This document shows, in pieces, positions 52,083 through 60,311 of a DNA stretch of 64,000 bases (within the stretch, counting starts at the first letter, position 1; every line of letters begins with the position of its first letter). The DNA lies in NCBI GenBank assembly GCA_022787085.1, contig JALFVE010000028.1, positions 1-64,000 of the forward strand, in the 5' to 3' direction. The DNA is from Oscillospiraceae bacterium. GTDB lineage: Bacteria; Bacillota; Clostridia; Oscillospirales; Ruminococcaceae. The notes under the pieces were generated by a model. It did no database searches and had not been told where the DNA came from. It was given only the letters and a program-made list of their open reading frames with translations. The position numbers and the translations under genes are program-made.

Positions 52083-52928
52083 ATGGCAGATTTCTCGGTG
52101 CAGAGCAGCGAAAAGGCTATCGGAGTATTTGATTCGGGGCTTGGCGGGCTAACCTGCGTTTCTGAGCTTATGAAGCTCATGCCCTCGGAAAATATCATAT
52201 ATTTCGGAGATACCGCAAGAGTTCCCTACGGCACAAGGAGCAAGGAGACTATTCTGGAATACGCCCGTCAGGACGTTAATTTCATCAAGAGCTTTGACGT
52301 GAAAATGATAATCGCCGCCTGCGGAACGGTTTCCTCGGTGGTGGGAAAGCAGAAGGATTTTGCGGGAGATGTCCCGTTCACAGGCGTTGTGATACCCGCC
52401 GTACAGGCAGCCTGCGCCGCCACCCGAAACGGCAGGATAGGCGTTATCGGAACAGCGGCAACCATCCGCTCGGGAGCTTACGGAAAGGCTATACGAAACA
52501 TCAGGCAGGACGCCGTTGTTATCGGAAATGCCTGCACAATGTTTGTCCCCATGGTGGAAAACGGCATTACCGATAAAAATGATATCGTGGTAAAGGAAAT
52601 GATAAAGCGGTATCTTGAGCCTATCAGGCGGGAAAATGTGGATGTTCTGATTTTAGGCTGCACCCATTATCCCATTCTTCACGAAGCAATTGCTGAATAT
52701 ATGGGAGAGGATGTTAGGCTTATCTCCTCGGGAGCAGAGGCAGCTAAATTCACCATGAATATGCTGGCAGGAAAAAATATGCTCTCAGAGCGCACCGAAA
52801 GCGGAAAGGTCTCCTATTATACCAGCGACAGCAAGGAGCTTTTCGAAGCAAACGCCCATGCATTTATCGGCAGCCGCCTGATGGGAGAGGTAACGCAGAT
52901 ATCCATTGACGATATCATTCAGAAGTAA
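52083..52928 (+). CDS. murI: Glutamate racemase MurI
   Basis: MurI makes D-glutamate for peptidoglycan. The 281-residue protein has GVFDSGLGGLTCVSEL, YFGDTARVPYG, the first catalytic Cys in IIAACGTVSS and the second in LGCTHYPIL. The first motif normally reads ACNTAS; here Gly replaces the conserved Asn. It follows ddl by 21 bases, so two wall-precursor enzymes are co-expressed. Confidence 0.93.
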   Translation: MADFSVQSSEKAIGVFDSGLGGLTCVSELMKLMPSENIIYFGDTARVPYGTRSKETILEYARQDVNFIKSFDVKMIIAACGTVSSVVGKQKDFAGDVPFTGVVIPAVQAACAATRNGRIGVIGTAATIRSGAYGKAIRNIRQDAVVIGNACTMFVPMVENGITDKNDIVVKEMIKRYLEPIRRENVDVLILGCTHYPILHEAIAEYMGEDVRLISSGAEAAKFTMNMLAGKNMLSERTESGKVSYYTSDSKELFEANAHAFIGSRLMGEVTQISIDDIIQK

Positions 52929-52953
52929 ATATTATCAAGAAGGAATGAAAAAA

Positions 52954-53403
52954 ATGGCTCCGTCAAAAGCAAAAAAAGTGACCATTACAGTTAAAAGCGT
53001 CTCGGACACCAAAAACGGTCTCCCCGACGTTATGGAGCTTATCACCCAAGGGACATATAAGCCCGTAAAGCTCGGCAATGCCAATGGTTGGGAGATATCC
53101 TATGAGGACAGTGAGGCAACGGGCTTTGCAGGCTCCACAACCACCGTTTCCTGTATCGGAGATACCCTTGCCTCCATGACCAGAAGCGGCAGTGCCGATG
53201 CTCACCTTGTGATCGAGAAGGACCGCCGCCACCACTGCCATTACGGCACCGAATACGGCGATATGCTTCTGGGAGTATCCGCCTCAAAGATAATCAACCG
53301 CCTAACTGAGGACGGAGGCGTGCTTTATTTCAAATACACCATTGACGTAAATTCCGCACTGATAAGCGAAAACGAGGTCTATCTTGAAATAACCGCCCAA
53401 TAA
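52954..53403 (+). CDS. DUF1934 (YwiB-like) beta-barrel protein
   Basis: A 149-residue protein of the calycin-like DUF1934 family: VTITVKSVSDTKNGLPDVMELITQGTY, then ISYEDSEATGFAGSTTTVSC, then LVIEKDRRHHCHYGTEYGDM. Its role is unknown. The ATG at 52954 has AAGGA about 9 bases upstream; the longer frame overlaps the end of murI. It is last in the operon, before a strong hairpin. Confidence 0.85.
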   Translation: MAPSKAKKVTITVKSVSDTKNGLPDVMELITQGTYKPVKLGNANGWEISYEDSEATGFAGSTTTVSCIGDTLASMTRSGSADAHLVIEKDRRHHCHYGTEYGDMLLGVSASKIINRLTEDGGVLYFKYTIDVNSALISENEVYLEITAQ

Positions 53404-53407
53404 TACA

Positions 53408-53440
53408 GTACCCGTCCGCAGGAACGGACGGGTACAATTT
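53408..53440 (+). terminator. Terminator after the DUF1934 gene
   Basis: An 11-base perfect stem (53408-53418 with 53425-53435), 6-base loop, then AATTTA, 5 bases behind the stop. The T run is weak. The following 240 bases before the next gene hold a TATAAT at about 53535 but no clear -35, and nothing else I can name. Confidence 0.7.
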
Positions 53441-53682
53441 ATATAAAACGGCACCCGGTACCGATGGGACGGGTCCCCCAAGGACGAAGGGTCTGCGTTC
53501 CTCCGCCGCCCGTCCTGCCAGACTGAGCTGATGCCGTATTATAATTTATGCGGCAGAGTTCAAGGCTGTTCACGCCGCAGAAAACGTGATCGGAAGGAAT
53601 TTTCGGGAAAAATGCGGATAGGGCGGAAAAACTCTCCCGAAAACGTCTAAGCCCCGAGCATAAAGGAAAGGAAAAAAATTTT

Positions 53683-54228
53683 ATGAAGCTGATGTTTGCC
53701 TCAGATATACATGGTTCAGCCCCCGCCTGCAAAAAGCTCCTTGAGCGCTTTGAAGCAGAATCTCCGAAGAAGCTCATTCTTCTGGGCGACCTGCTCTATC
53801 ACGGTCCCCGGAACGATCTTCCGGAGGGCTATGCGCCAAAGGAGGTCATCTCCATGCTGAACAATTTGAAAAAAGACCTTCTCTGCGTAAGAGGAAACTG
53901 CGAGGCAGAGGTTGACCAGATGGTGCTCACGTTCCCCGTAATGGCGGATTATATGACGCTGTGGCTCGGGGACAGAATGGTTTTCTGCACTCACGGACAT
54001 CTTTTCGACCCCGATAATATGCAGCTTTTAAATAAAGGCGATGTTGTCATAAGCGGTCACACCCATCTTTTCCGAGCAGAGGAAAAGGACGGGATATATA
54101 TCATAAACACAGGCTCCGTATCCCTGCCCAAGGGCGGAAATCCCCGCAGCTATGTAATTTACGAGGACGGTAAATTCACCGTTAAGGATATGGACGGAAA
54201 TCCGCTTTCCGAAATTATTCTTAAATAA
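53683..54228 (+). CDS. yfcE: YfcE-family metallophosphodiesterase
   Basis: A 181-residue calcineurin-like enzyme with metal motifs ASDIHG (6-11), LGDLLYHGP, GNCE (about 72-75), THGH and SGHTH, in YfcE/MJ0936 order. YfcE hydrolyses phosphodiesters in vitro; the cellular substrate is not known. A run of GGAAAGGAAAAAA precedes the ATG. Single-gene unit. Confidence 0.92.
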   Translation: MKLMFASDIHGSAPACKKLLERFEAESPKKLILLGDLLYHGPRNDLPEGYAPKEVISMLNNLKKDLLCVRGNCEAEVDQMVLTFPVMADYMTLWLGDRMVFCTHGHLFDPDNMQLLNKGDVVISGHTHLFRAEEKDGIYIINTGSVSLPKGGNPRSYVIYEDGKFTVKDMDGNPLSEIILK

Positions 54229-54265
54229 AAAAAATCGGTCGGACATAACGCCCGACCGAATAAAT
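54227..54265. terminator. Bidirectional terminator between yfcE and the zinc-ribbon gene
   Basis: TCGGTCGG (54235-54242) pairs with CCGACCGA (54252-54259). Eight T follow on the minus strand; an A/T run follows on the plus strand. The genes on both sides end within 12 bases. Confidence 0.85.
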
Positions 54266-54270
54266 AAAAT

Positions 54271-55200
54271 TTATCCCTCAGAATTTTCCTCGGAAGCGTC
54301 CTCCTCGGGAGCTTCCTCACCCGATTCCGCCTCAGGATCGCTGTCAGCGGCAGCGGGAGAAGGCTCACCTGCCGCAAGGATGGTTGCCGCATAGTTTATC
54401 TCACGGTAATTAACATTCTTCACCGCCATCTCCACATCGGAAAACTCAACATAATAATTGTAGGAGCGGTCATAGCCCTGCTCGGGGTCGGTGTAGAAAT
54501 ATCTGTAGCAATAGGTTGAATCATTGGAAACAGTCCGCTTGATGTAATAGGGCTTGAGACCCAGCTTCTTGTTCACGCTCTTGATGCTCATGCCGTAATC
54601 CAGAGAGTTCTGGTCAAGCATTTCAGCCATCTTCCTGCCCTTCCAGTTGAGCTTGAGCTGAGTGAAATCATAATATTCCACAGCGGTGATGATATCGTCC
54701 TCACCCACAGTAAGAAGAATTACCCATCTGGGCTGCTCCGAGCCGCTTACCTTGGTGGTTTTATCGGAAATGCAGATGTAGTCAAAGCTTGTCATGTTGT
54801 TGATCATGCCGTTTGCACTTTTCTTCTCAAAGGTAAGACCCGTTTCGGACTCGGCAAATGCCACGTTCCTGCCCACAGGTATCTTCTGAGCGGCGTTGTA
54901 GCCGTCGCTTGAGCCTAAAAGCTGCATGATGATAACAACTATCACGATAACGGCAATAAGCGCAAGGCATATCCCCGCAGCCTTGAGCTTCTTTGCAAGA
55001 GCCGCCTTTTCCTCGGCAGTGCGCTGCTTCTTCTCCTTTTTGGGCTTTGGAGCTTTTTCCTTTTTGGGCTTAGCCTGCTTTTTCATACGACCCTTGTCGT
55101 CAACATTTTCGGGAAGCACAGGAGCGTCCAGCTCTGCGCCGCAGGCTTCGCAGAATATATTTCCGTCGGGGCATTCGCTGCCGCATTTTTTGCAGATCAT
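54271..55200 (-). CDS. Zinc-ribbon membrane protein
   Basis: A 309-residue protein with an N-terminal zinc ribbon (CKKC, CEACG in the first 25), a very basic Lys-rich stretch (about 36-72), one membrane helix (about 74-96), and a C-terminal domain (about 105-285) with PVGRNVAFAESETGLTFEKK and repeated Tyr-rich strands, then an acidic Glu/Ser/Ala tail. The helix implies an external C-terminal domain. Function unknown. AAAGG precedes the ATG. Confidence 0.8.
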   Translation of the reverse strand: MICKKCGSECPDGNIFCEACGAELDAPVLPENVDDKGRMKKQAKPKKEKAPKPKKEKKQRTAEEKAALAKKLKAAGICLALIAVIVIVVIIMQLLGSSDGYNAAQKIPVGRNVAFAESETGLTFEKKSANGMINNMTSFDYICISDKTTKVSGSEQPRWVILLTVGEDDIITAVEYYDFTQLKLNWKGRKMAEMLDQNSLDYGMSIKSVNKKLGLKPYYIKRTVSNDSTYCYRYFYTDPEQGYDRSYNYYVEFSDVEMAVKNVNYREINYAATILAAGEPSPAAADSDPEAESGEEAPEEDASEENSEG

Positions 55201-55265
55201 TTTATTCCGCCTTTCTGTTAAATATATGCAATTTCTGAAATGGTTACAAAACAGTTACACAGATA

Positions 55266-55294
55266 ATGATACCACATTTTCTGAGTTTTGTCAA
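55266..55294 (-). promoter_or_regulatory. Promoter of the zinc-ribbon gene
   Basis: TTGACA (55289-55294), 17 bases, TATCAT (55266-55271). Confidence 0.7.
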
Positions 55295-55410
55295 CAGAAA
55301 CGGCGGTTTTAATACAATTTTAATACTGCGCCTGAATTTCGCAGGATTTTAAAAGCATTGTTTCAGATTTAGCCGAATCAAATATCATCAAACGGACAAA
55401 TAAGCATAAT

Positions 55411-55440
55411 TTTGCAAGTTTATTATATTTTTCTTGCAAA
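55411..55440. repeat. Inverted repeat upstream of the ANTAR gene promoter
   Basis: TTTGCAAG (55411-55418) and CTTGCAAA (55433-55440) are perfect 8-base arms with a 14-base A/T-rich spacer, ending 5 bases before the -35. Possible operator; the binding protein is unknown. Confidence 0.5.
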
Positions 55441-55445
55441 TACTA

Positions 55446-55474
55446 TTGACAAAATTGTTTTTATATGTTAGAAT
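55446..55474 (+). promoter_or_regulatory. Promoter of the ANTAR-dapF-dapL operon
   Basis: TTGACA (55446-55451), 17 bases, TAGAAT (55469-55474). The leader contains a hairpin GGGACT (55486-55491) with AGTCCC (55505-55510) just before the ribosome site. Confidence 0.75.
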
Positions 55475-55530
55475 GGAAATACATCGGGACTCTGTGAAAA
55501 AAGCAGTCCCAGTGAAAGGAGAGCCTGTAT

Positions 55531-56106
55531 ATGCCGTCAGCAAAAGCCATAATCGCCGCAGCGTCAGAGGATATCAGGGCAAGCCTGTCCTCCATGTGCG
55601 CCGAGGCGGAAATTGCGGATATAACCGTAACCGACGGCGGCAGCCTGAAGGAGCTTTTTGCGGAAAACGCCTATGATATCGCCCTTCTCGTCCTCCCCTT
55701 TGAGGACCGCTTCGGAGCGGATACGGCGGTATATTTATCAAAAAGCTATGATACCGAGGTAGTGACCTTCGTTCCCTCAAAGCTTTATGATGATGTATGC
55801 TCAAAGCTTGCAAGAACAGGGGGGCTCATCCTCCCGAAATCAGCCCCGAGAGCGCTTATAATAAACGCACTGCGAAACGCTGTTCATACCAAGGAAAGGC
55901 TGGACGGACTGCGGGAGGAAAAGCAGACTCTCTCCGAAATGGTCAACGAGATGAAGCTTGTGAACCGAGCAAAATGCGTTCTTATCGAATATCTGCGCAT
56001 ATCCGAAAAGGAAGCCCACAGGCAGATGCAGAAGCGTGCCATGGACCAGAGGATAACTCTAACCGAGGTAGCTGCAGACATTCTCAAGACATATGAATAC
56101 AATTAA
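55531..56106 (+). CDS. ANTAR-domain regulator with degenerate receiver
   Basis: A 191-residue protein with a receiver-like N-domain (1-115), a coiled-coil linker (about 118-140) and a C-terminal ANTAR domain (about 138-188, MKLVNRAKCVLIEYLRISEKEAHRQMQKRAMDQRITLTEVA). ANTAR domains bind paired RNA hairpins and prevent termination. The phospho-acceptor position reads ALLVLPF with no Asp, so phosphorylation is not expected. Such genes usually sit beside glnA in Clostridia; here dapF follows after 15 bases. AAAGGAG lies upstream. Confidence 0.85.
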   Translation: MPSAKAIIAAASEDIRASLSSMCAEAEIADITVTDGGSLKELFAENAYDIALLVLPFEDRFGADTAVYLSKSYDTEVVTFVPSKLYDDVCSKLARTGGLILPKSAPRALIINALRNAVHTKERLDGLREEKQTLSEMVNEMKLVNRAKCVLIEYLRISEKEAHRQMQKRAMDQRITLTEVAADILKTYEYN

Positions 56107-56121
56107 GGAAGTGCTTTCTTT

Positions 56122-56958
56122 ATGAAGTTCACTAAAATGCAGGGCATAGGCAATGATTATATTTATGTAAACTGCTTTGAGGAAAGGGTGAATGAACCCG
56201 AAAGGGTATCGCAGATAGTGAGCGACCGTCATTTCGGCATAGGCGGAGACGGTCTTGTGCTGATAATGCCCTCGGACAAGGCGGATTTCAGAATGAGGAT
56301 GTTCAATGCCGACGGCAGCGAGGGAAATATGTGCGGCAATGCCACCCGCTGTATCGGAAAATTCGTTTATGACAACGGACTTACGGATAAAACGGAAATA
56401 ACTCTCGAAACAAAGAGCGGCATAAAATATCTTACGCTGTATCCCGAAAACGGCAAGGTGAAAACCGTTCTTGTGAATATGGGAAAAGCAATTTTAAAGC
56501 CCTCGGATATTCCCATGAAGGCAGAGGGAGACAGCTTTATAAATAAGCCTGTCACCGTTATGGGAAAAGAGGTTTTCATCACCGCAGTATCAATGGGAAA
56601 TCCCCATGCAGTCACATATGTTGACGATGTGGAGGGACTGGAGCTTGAAAAGATAGGTCCCGCATATGAAAATCACCCGATGTTTCCCGAGAGAGTAAAC
56701 ACGGAATTTATAAAGGTCCTTGACTCACGTACCATTCAGATGAGAGTCTGGGAGCGTGGCTCGGGAGAGACATGGGCGTGCGGAACGGGAGCCTGCGCAG
56801 CGGCGGCTGCTTCGGTGGAAAACGGCTATTTCAGTCACGGCGAGGAGATAACCGTCAAGCTCAGAGGCGGCGACCTTTTCATCACCTATGAAGCGGACGG
56901 AACAGTCCTTATGAGAGGCGCTGCGGAGACGGTATTCACAGGCGAGATAGACCTTTGA
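56122..56958 (+). CDS. dapF: Diaminopimelate epimerase
   Basis: DapF converts LL- to meso-diaminopimelate for lysine and the wall. The 278-residue protein has FTKMQGIGNDYIYV at the start, GNMCGNATRC (first catalytic Cys about 73) and WACGTGACAAA (second, about 222). AAGGAA precedes the ATG. It pairs with the following dapL, which makes its substrate. Confidence 0.96.
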   Translation: MKFTKMQGIGNDYIYVNCFEERVNEPERVSQIVSDRHFGIGGDGLVLIMPSDKADFRMRMFNADGSEGNMCGNATRCIGKFVYDNGLTDKTEITLETKSGIKYLTLYPENGKVKTVLVNMGKAILKPSDIPMKAEGDSFINKPVTVMGKEVFITAVSMGNPHAVTYVDDVEGLELEKIGPAYENHPMFPERVNTEFIKVLDSRTIQMRVWERGSGETWACGTGACAAAAASVENGYFSHGEEITVKLRGGDLFITYEADGTVLMRGAAETVFTGEIDL

Positions 56959-56982
56959 TTTTTTGTGAAAGGACAGATACCA

Positions 56983-58185
56983 ATGGTTAAGATAAACGAA
57001 AATTTTCTGACAATGAAGAAAAATTATCTCTTTATAGATATTGCAAAGCGGCTCAAGGCATTTACCGAGGCAAATCCCGACAAGCCACTTATCAGAATGG
57101 GAATCGGAGATGTTACGCTGCCCCTTGCTCCCGTTGTGGTCGAGGCTATCAAGAAGGCAGCGGACGAAATGGGCGTTAAGGAGACCTTCCGAGGCTATGA
57201 GGACAGCGGCTCGGGCTATGATTTTCTGAAAGAAGCCATTGCGGGATATTACAAAAGCTTCGGCGTTTCTCTCGAGCTTTCGGAAATTCGTGTGAACGAC
57301 GGTGCTAAGGCAGACTGCGGAAATATTGTTGATATTTTCGGGGACGGCAACACCATTCTTGTAACAGACCCCGCATATCCCGTTTATGTGGATTCAAATA
57401 AAATGGCAGGCAGAGATGTGATTTATGCCGATTCCAATGAGGAAAACGGCTTTGCTGCAATGCCTGATGAAAATGTCCATGCAGATATAATTTATCTCTG
57501 CTCCCCCAACAATCCAACAGGCTCTGTTTACACAAAGGCACAGCTCAAGGAATGGGTGGATTATGCAATAAAGAATGAAGCTGTAATAATTTTCGATTCG
57601 GCATATGAAGCATTTATCTCAGACCCCGAGCTTCCCAGAAGCATTTATGCGGTGGAGGGTGCAAAGAAATGCGCAATTGAGATGTGCTCCTTATCAAAGA
57701 CCGCCGGCTTTACGGGCACCCGCTGCGGATATACCGTAATCCCCGAGGAGCTTACAGTCAAAGCCTCCGACGGCTCTGATGTGAGCCTTGCGCAGATATG
57801 GGGACGCAGGCAGGGCAGCAAATTCAACGGCGTTTCCTATCCCATTCAGCGCGGTGCGGAAGCGGTTTTCACCCCCGAGGGACAGAAGCAGACCCACGAA
57901 GCCATTGATTATTACAGGCGGAATGCCAGGGTCATGGCAGACGCACTCACCGAGCTTGGAATAAAGTTCACAGGCGGAATAAATTCCCCCTACATCTGGC
58001 TCAAGTGCCCCAATGGAATGGGCAGCTGGGAATTTTTCGATTATCTTTTAAATAACATTCAGGTTGTGGGCACTCCCGGAGAGGGCTTCGGCAAAAACGG
58101 CGCAGGCTGGTTCAGGCTCACAGCTTTCGGAACCTATGAGAACACGGTTGAGGCTATGAGAAGATTCAAGGAGCTTTTAAAATAA
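56983..58185 (+). CDS. dapL: LL-diaminopimelate aminotransferase
   Basis: DapL makes LL-diaminopimelate directly from tetrahydrodipicolinate, bypassing acylated intermediates; it is found in plants, Chlamydiae, methanogens and many Clostridia. The 400-residue fold-type I PLP enzyme has MVKINENFLTMKKNYLF, IRMGIGDVTLPL, LCSPNNPTGSVYT, the PLP lysine in SLSKTAGFTGTRCGY (about 236) and GEGFGKNGAGWFRLTAF. AAAGGA is 9 bases before the ATG at 56983. Confidence 0.95.
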   Translation: MVKINENFLTMKKNYLFIDIAKRLKAFTEANPDKPLIRMGIGDVTLPLAPVVVEAIKKAADEMGVKETFRGYEDSGSGYDFLKEAIAGYYKSFGVSLELSEIRVNDGAKADCGNIVDIFGDGNTILVTDPAYPVYVDSNKMAGRDVIYADSNEENGFAAMPDENVHADIIYLCSPNNPTGSVYTKAQLKEWVDYAIKNEAVIIFDSAYEAFISDPELPRSIYAVEGAKKCAIEMCSLSKTAGFTGTRCGYTVIPEELTVKASDGSDVSLAQIWGRRQGSKFNGVSYPIQRGAEAVFTPEGQKQTHEAIDYYRRNARVMADALTELGIKFTGGINSPYIWLKCPNGMGSWEFFDYLLNNIQVVGTPGEGFGKNGAGWFRLTAFGTYENTVEAMRRFKELLK

Positions 58186-58192
58186 TTCGAAT

Positions 58193-58235
58193 AAATTCCC
58201 CGGGAAGAATTTTGAGTTCTTCCCGGGGAATTTTT
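58193..58235 (+). terminator. dapL terminator
   Basis: A 17-base perfect stem (58193-58209 with 58217-58233), 7-base loop, then TTTTT, 8 bases behind the dapL stop. Confidence 0.92.
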
Positions 58236-58252
58236 ACGATGAAGATGGCTTA

Positions 58253-58411
58253 TACTAATTCCACACCGTTCTATAGACAAGGACGGTAGATAGAATTTCG
58301 TCAATCTAGGAAAGCGACTGCAGGCGGGCTTGCCGCCCGGCAAGGGAGCTTGACGACGAGTGACGAAATTATAGCTGCCGTATCTGTCTATAGGTTGGTG
58401 CGGAATTAGTA
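58253..58411. repeat. Palindromic MITE-like element, larger type
   Basis: About 50-base imperfect inverted repeats (58253-58303 and 58361-58411) starting TACTAATTCC and ending GGAATTAGTA share CTATAGACA and AATTTCGTCA blocks; the 57-base centre has its own hairpin (GGCGGGC/GCCCGCC type, about 58323-58338). No ORF. Together with the two terminators this fills the 313-base gap between dapL and the ACT gene. Confidence 0.75.
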
Positions 58412-58449
58412 TTATATGCTTTCAATTGCAAATTGTTAATTATAAATAT

Positions 58450-58482
58450 TTCGCTCCCATGCCTAACCGACAGAGGAGCGAA
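58450..58482 (-). terminator. Hairpin after the ACT gene
   Basis: TTCGCTCC (on the minus strand 58475-58482) pairs with GGAGCGAA (58450-58457), loop 17 bases, followed by ATATTTAT. Acceptable terminator with a broken T run. Confidence 0.6.
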
Positions 58483-58498
58483 TCTTCTTTAGAAATAA

Positions 58499-58930
58499 TC
58501 AGATAGAATAAACCTGATCAGCCTTGAGAATTGTAAATCCGCCCTCGGTGAGAGCCTCAAGAGCCTTGTCATTGTTCTCGACTCTGAGGATAGCAAATGC
58601 ATTATCTCCCGATTTTTCCACGAAAGCATACATATACTCAACGGAGATATTTGACTTGTAAAGGCAGTCCACAGCCTCTGCAAGTCCGCCGGGACGGTCG
58701 CCTATGCAAACAGCAATAACGTTTGTAACGGAAATAGTTACCTCTGCCTCTTTAAGCACCTGAGACGCCTTGTCGGGGTCATTCACGATAAGGCGGAGGA
58801 TTCCGAAATCCCTTGAATCCGCAACGGAAAATGCACGGATATCAACATTGTTGTCGGCTAAAAGACGAGTAACTGCGCTGAGCTTGCCGGGCTTGTTTTC
58901 AACGAATACAGATAACTGCTTAACTAACAT
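58499..58930 (-). CDS. Tandem ACT-domain protein
   Basis: A 143-residue protein made of two ACT domains (about 3-65, VKQLSVFVENKPGKLSAVTRLLADNNVDIRAFS; and 70-140, ISVTNVIAVCIGDRPGGLAEAVDCLYKSNISVEYMYAF). ACT pairs bind amino acids. This type commonly follows paaK near indolepyruvate oxidoreductase genes, so an aromatic amino acid ligand is likely. The ATG at 58930 has AAAGGA 8 bases upstream. Confidence 0.88.
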   Translation of the reverse strand: MLVKQLSVFVENKPGKLSAVTRLLADNNVDIRAFSVADSRDFGILRLIVNDPDKASQVLKEAEVTISVTNVIAVCIGDRPGGLAEAVDCLYKSNISVEYMYAFVEKSGDNAFAILRVENNDKALEALTEGGFTILKADQVYSI

Positions 58931-58955
58931 AATATCATTCCTTTCTGCCAAAAAA

Positions 58956-60263
58956 TCAGTCATGAAGCTTTCTCTTGTCGATAACTCTTACAGCCTTGCC
59001 CTCGCTTCGTGCAATAGTCTTGGGAGATACAAGATGTACCTTGGGGCTGATTCCGAGTATCTGCTTGATAGCGGCGGTAAGAGCTTTTTCCTTGTCCTGA
59101 ATACCCTTAACGGTATCGGTGAACTGCTCCTCGTTCATTTCAACGAAAACATCGAGAGTATCGGTGTTGTTAACTCTGTCAACCTCGATCTGATAGTTGG
59201 GAGCATAGCCCTGCTCGATAAGAACGGTCTCGATCTGTGAGGGGAATACATTAACGCCTCTGATAATGAGCATATCATCGCTTCTGCCCATGGGCTTTGT
59301 CATCTTGATAAGCGTTCTTCCACAGGAGCACTTTTCACGGGTGAGGACGCAGATATCACGGGTCCTGTAACGGAGGAGAGGGAAGGCCTCCTTTGTAATG
59401 CTTGTGAATACAAGCTCGCCCTTTGAACCCTCGGGAAGGACCTCGCCTGTGTCGGGGTCGATTATCTCGGGGATAAAGTTATCCTCGTTGATGTGCATAC
59501 CCGACTGCTCGCTGCACTCAAATGCAACGCCCGGTCCGCTTGTCTCGGTCAGACCGTAGATATCATATGCCTTGATTCCGAGAGATTTCTCGATCTCACG
59601 TCTCATCTCCTGTGTCCATGGCTCTGCGCCGAAAATACCTGCCTTCAGCTTGATATCATCGGGAGTAAGACCCATTTCCTTGAGTGTCTCGCCTATGTAT
59701 GCAGCATAGGAGGGTGTGCAGCAGAGAATGGTTGAGCCTAAGTCTCTCATAAACTGAATCTGTCTCTCGGTATTTCCCGAGGACATGGGAAGAGTAAGGC
59801 AGCCTACCTTGTGAGAGCCGCCGTTAAGACCGGGACCGCCTGTGAAAAGTCCGTATCCGTAAGCAACCTGACAAACATCCTCATTTGTTCCGCCTGCCGC
59901 AGTGATAGCTCTTGCGCAGCAGTCCTCCCAGAGATCAACGTCATGCTGGGTGTAAAATGCTACTACACGTCTGCCTGTGGTGCCGCTGGTAGACTGGATC
60001 CTTACACATTCGGAAAGGGGCTTTGCAAGCAGTCCATAAGGATATGCCTCTCTCAGGTCTGCCTTTGTGAGGAAGGGCAGCTTGTGAAGATCGTCTGTGG
60101 ACTTGATATCATCGGGAGTAACTCCCTTTTCGTCCATCAGCTTTTTGTAGTAAGGCACATTTTCATAAACGTGCTTTACCTGTGCCACAAGACGCTCGTC
60201 CTGAAGCTTTTTCATGTCCTCACGGGACATACATTCAATTTCCTTGTTCCAGTAGTTTTCCAA
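58956..60263 (-). CDS. paaK: Phenylacetate-CoA ligase PaaK
   Basis: The 435-residue adenylate-forming enzyme activates arylacetates to CoA thioesters. Motifs: SSGTTGRRV (about 92-100), GLTETSGPGVAFEC, RYRTRDIC and GRSDDMLIIRGVNVFPSQIE. With IorAB this allows interconversion of aryl-2-oxo acids, aryl-CoA and aryl acids, either as amino acid degradation or reductive synthesis. The start is TTG with GGAGG 8 bases upstream. Confidence 0.94.
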   Translation of the reverse strand: MENYWNKEIECMSREDMKKLQDERLVAQVKHVYENVPYYKKLMDEKGVTPDDIKSTDDLHKLPFLTKADLREAYPYGLLAKPLSECVRIQSTSGTTGRRVVAFYTQHDVDLWEDCCARAITAAGGTNEDVCQVAYGYGLFTGGPGLNGGSHKVGCLTLPMSSGNTERQIQFMRDLGSTILCCTPSYAAYIGETLKEMGLTPDDIKLKAGIFGAEPWTQEMRREIEKSLGIKAYDIYGLTETSGPGVAFECSEQSGMHINEDNFIPEIIDPDTGEVLPEGSKGELVFTSITKEAFPLLRYRTRDICVLTREKCSCGRTLIKMTKPMGRSDDMLIIRGVNVFPSQIETVLIEQGYAPNYQIEVDRVNNTDTLDVFVEMNEEQFTDTVKGIQDKEKALTAAIKQILGISPKVHLVSPKTIARSEGKAVRVIDKRKLHD

Positions 60264-60311
60264 TTTAAATACCTCCGTTAATAAAATAGAATAATATTTA
60301 TACGGCAGATA

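Noticed and set aside
53441-53682. Possible RNA gene or small ORF in the GC-rich gap before yfcE
   Set aside because: A TATAAT is present, but no convincing -35, cloverleaf, conserved structure or ORF with a ribosome site was found.
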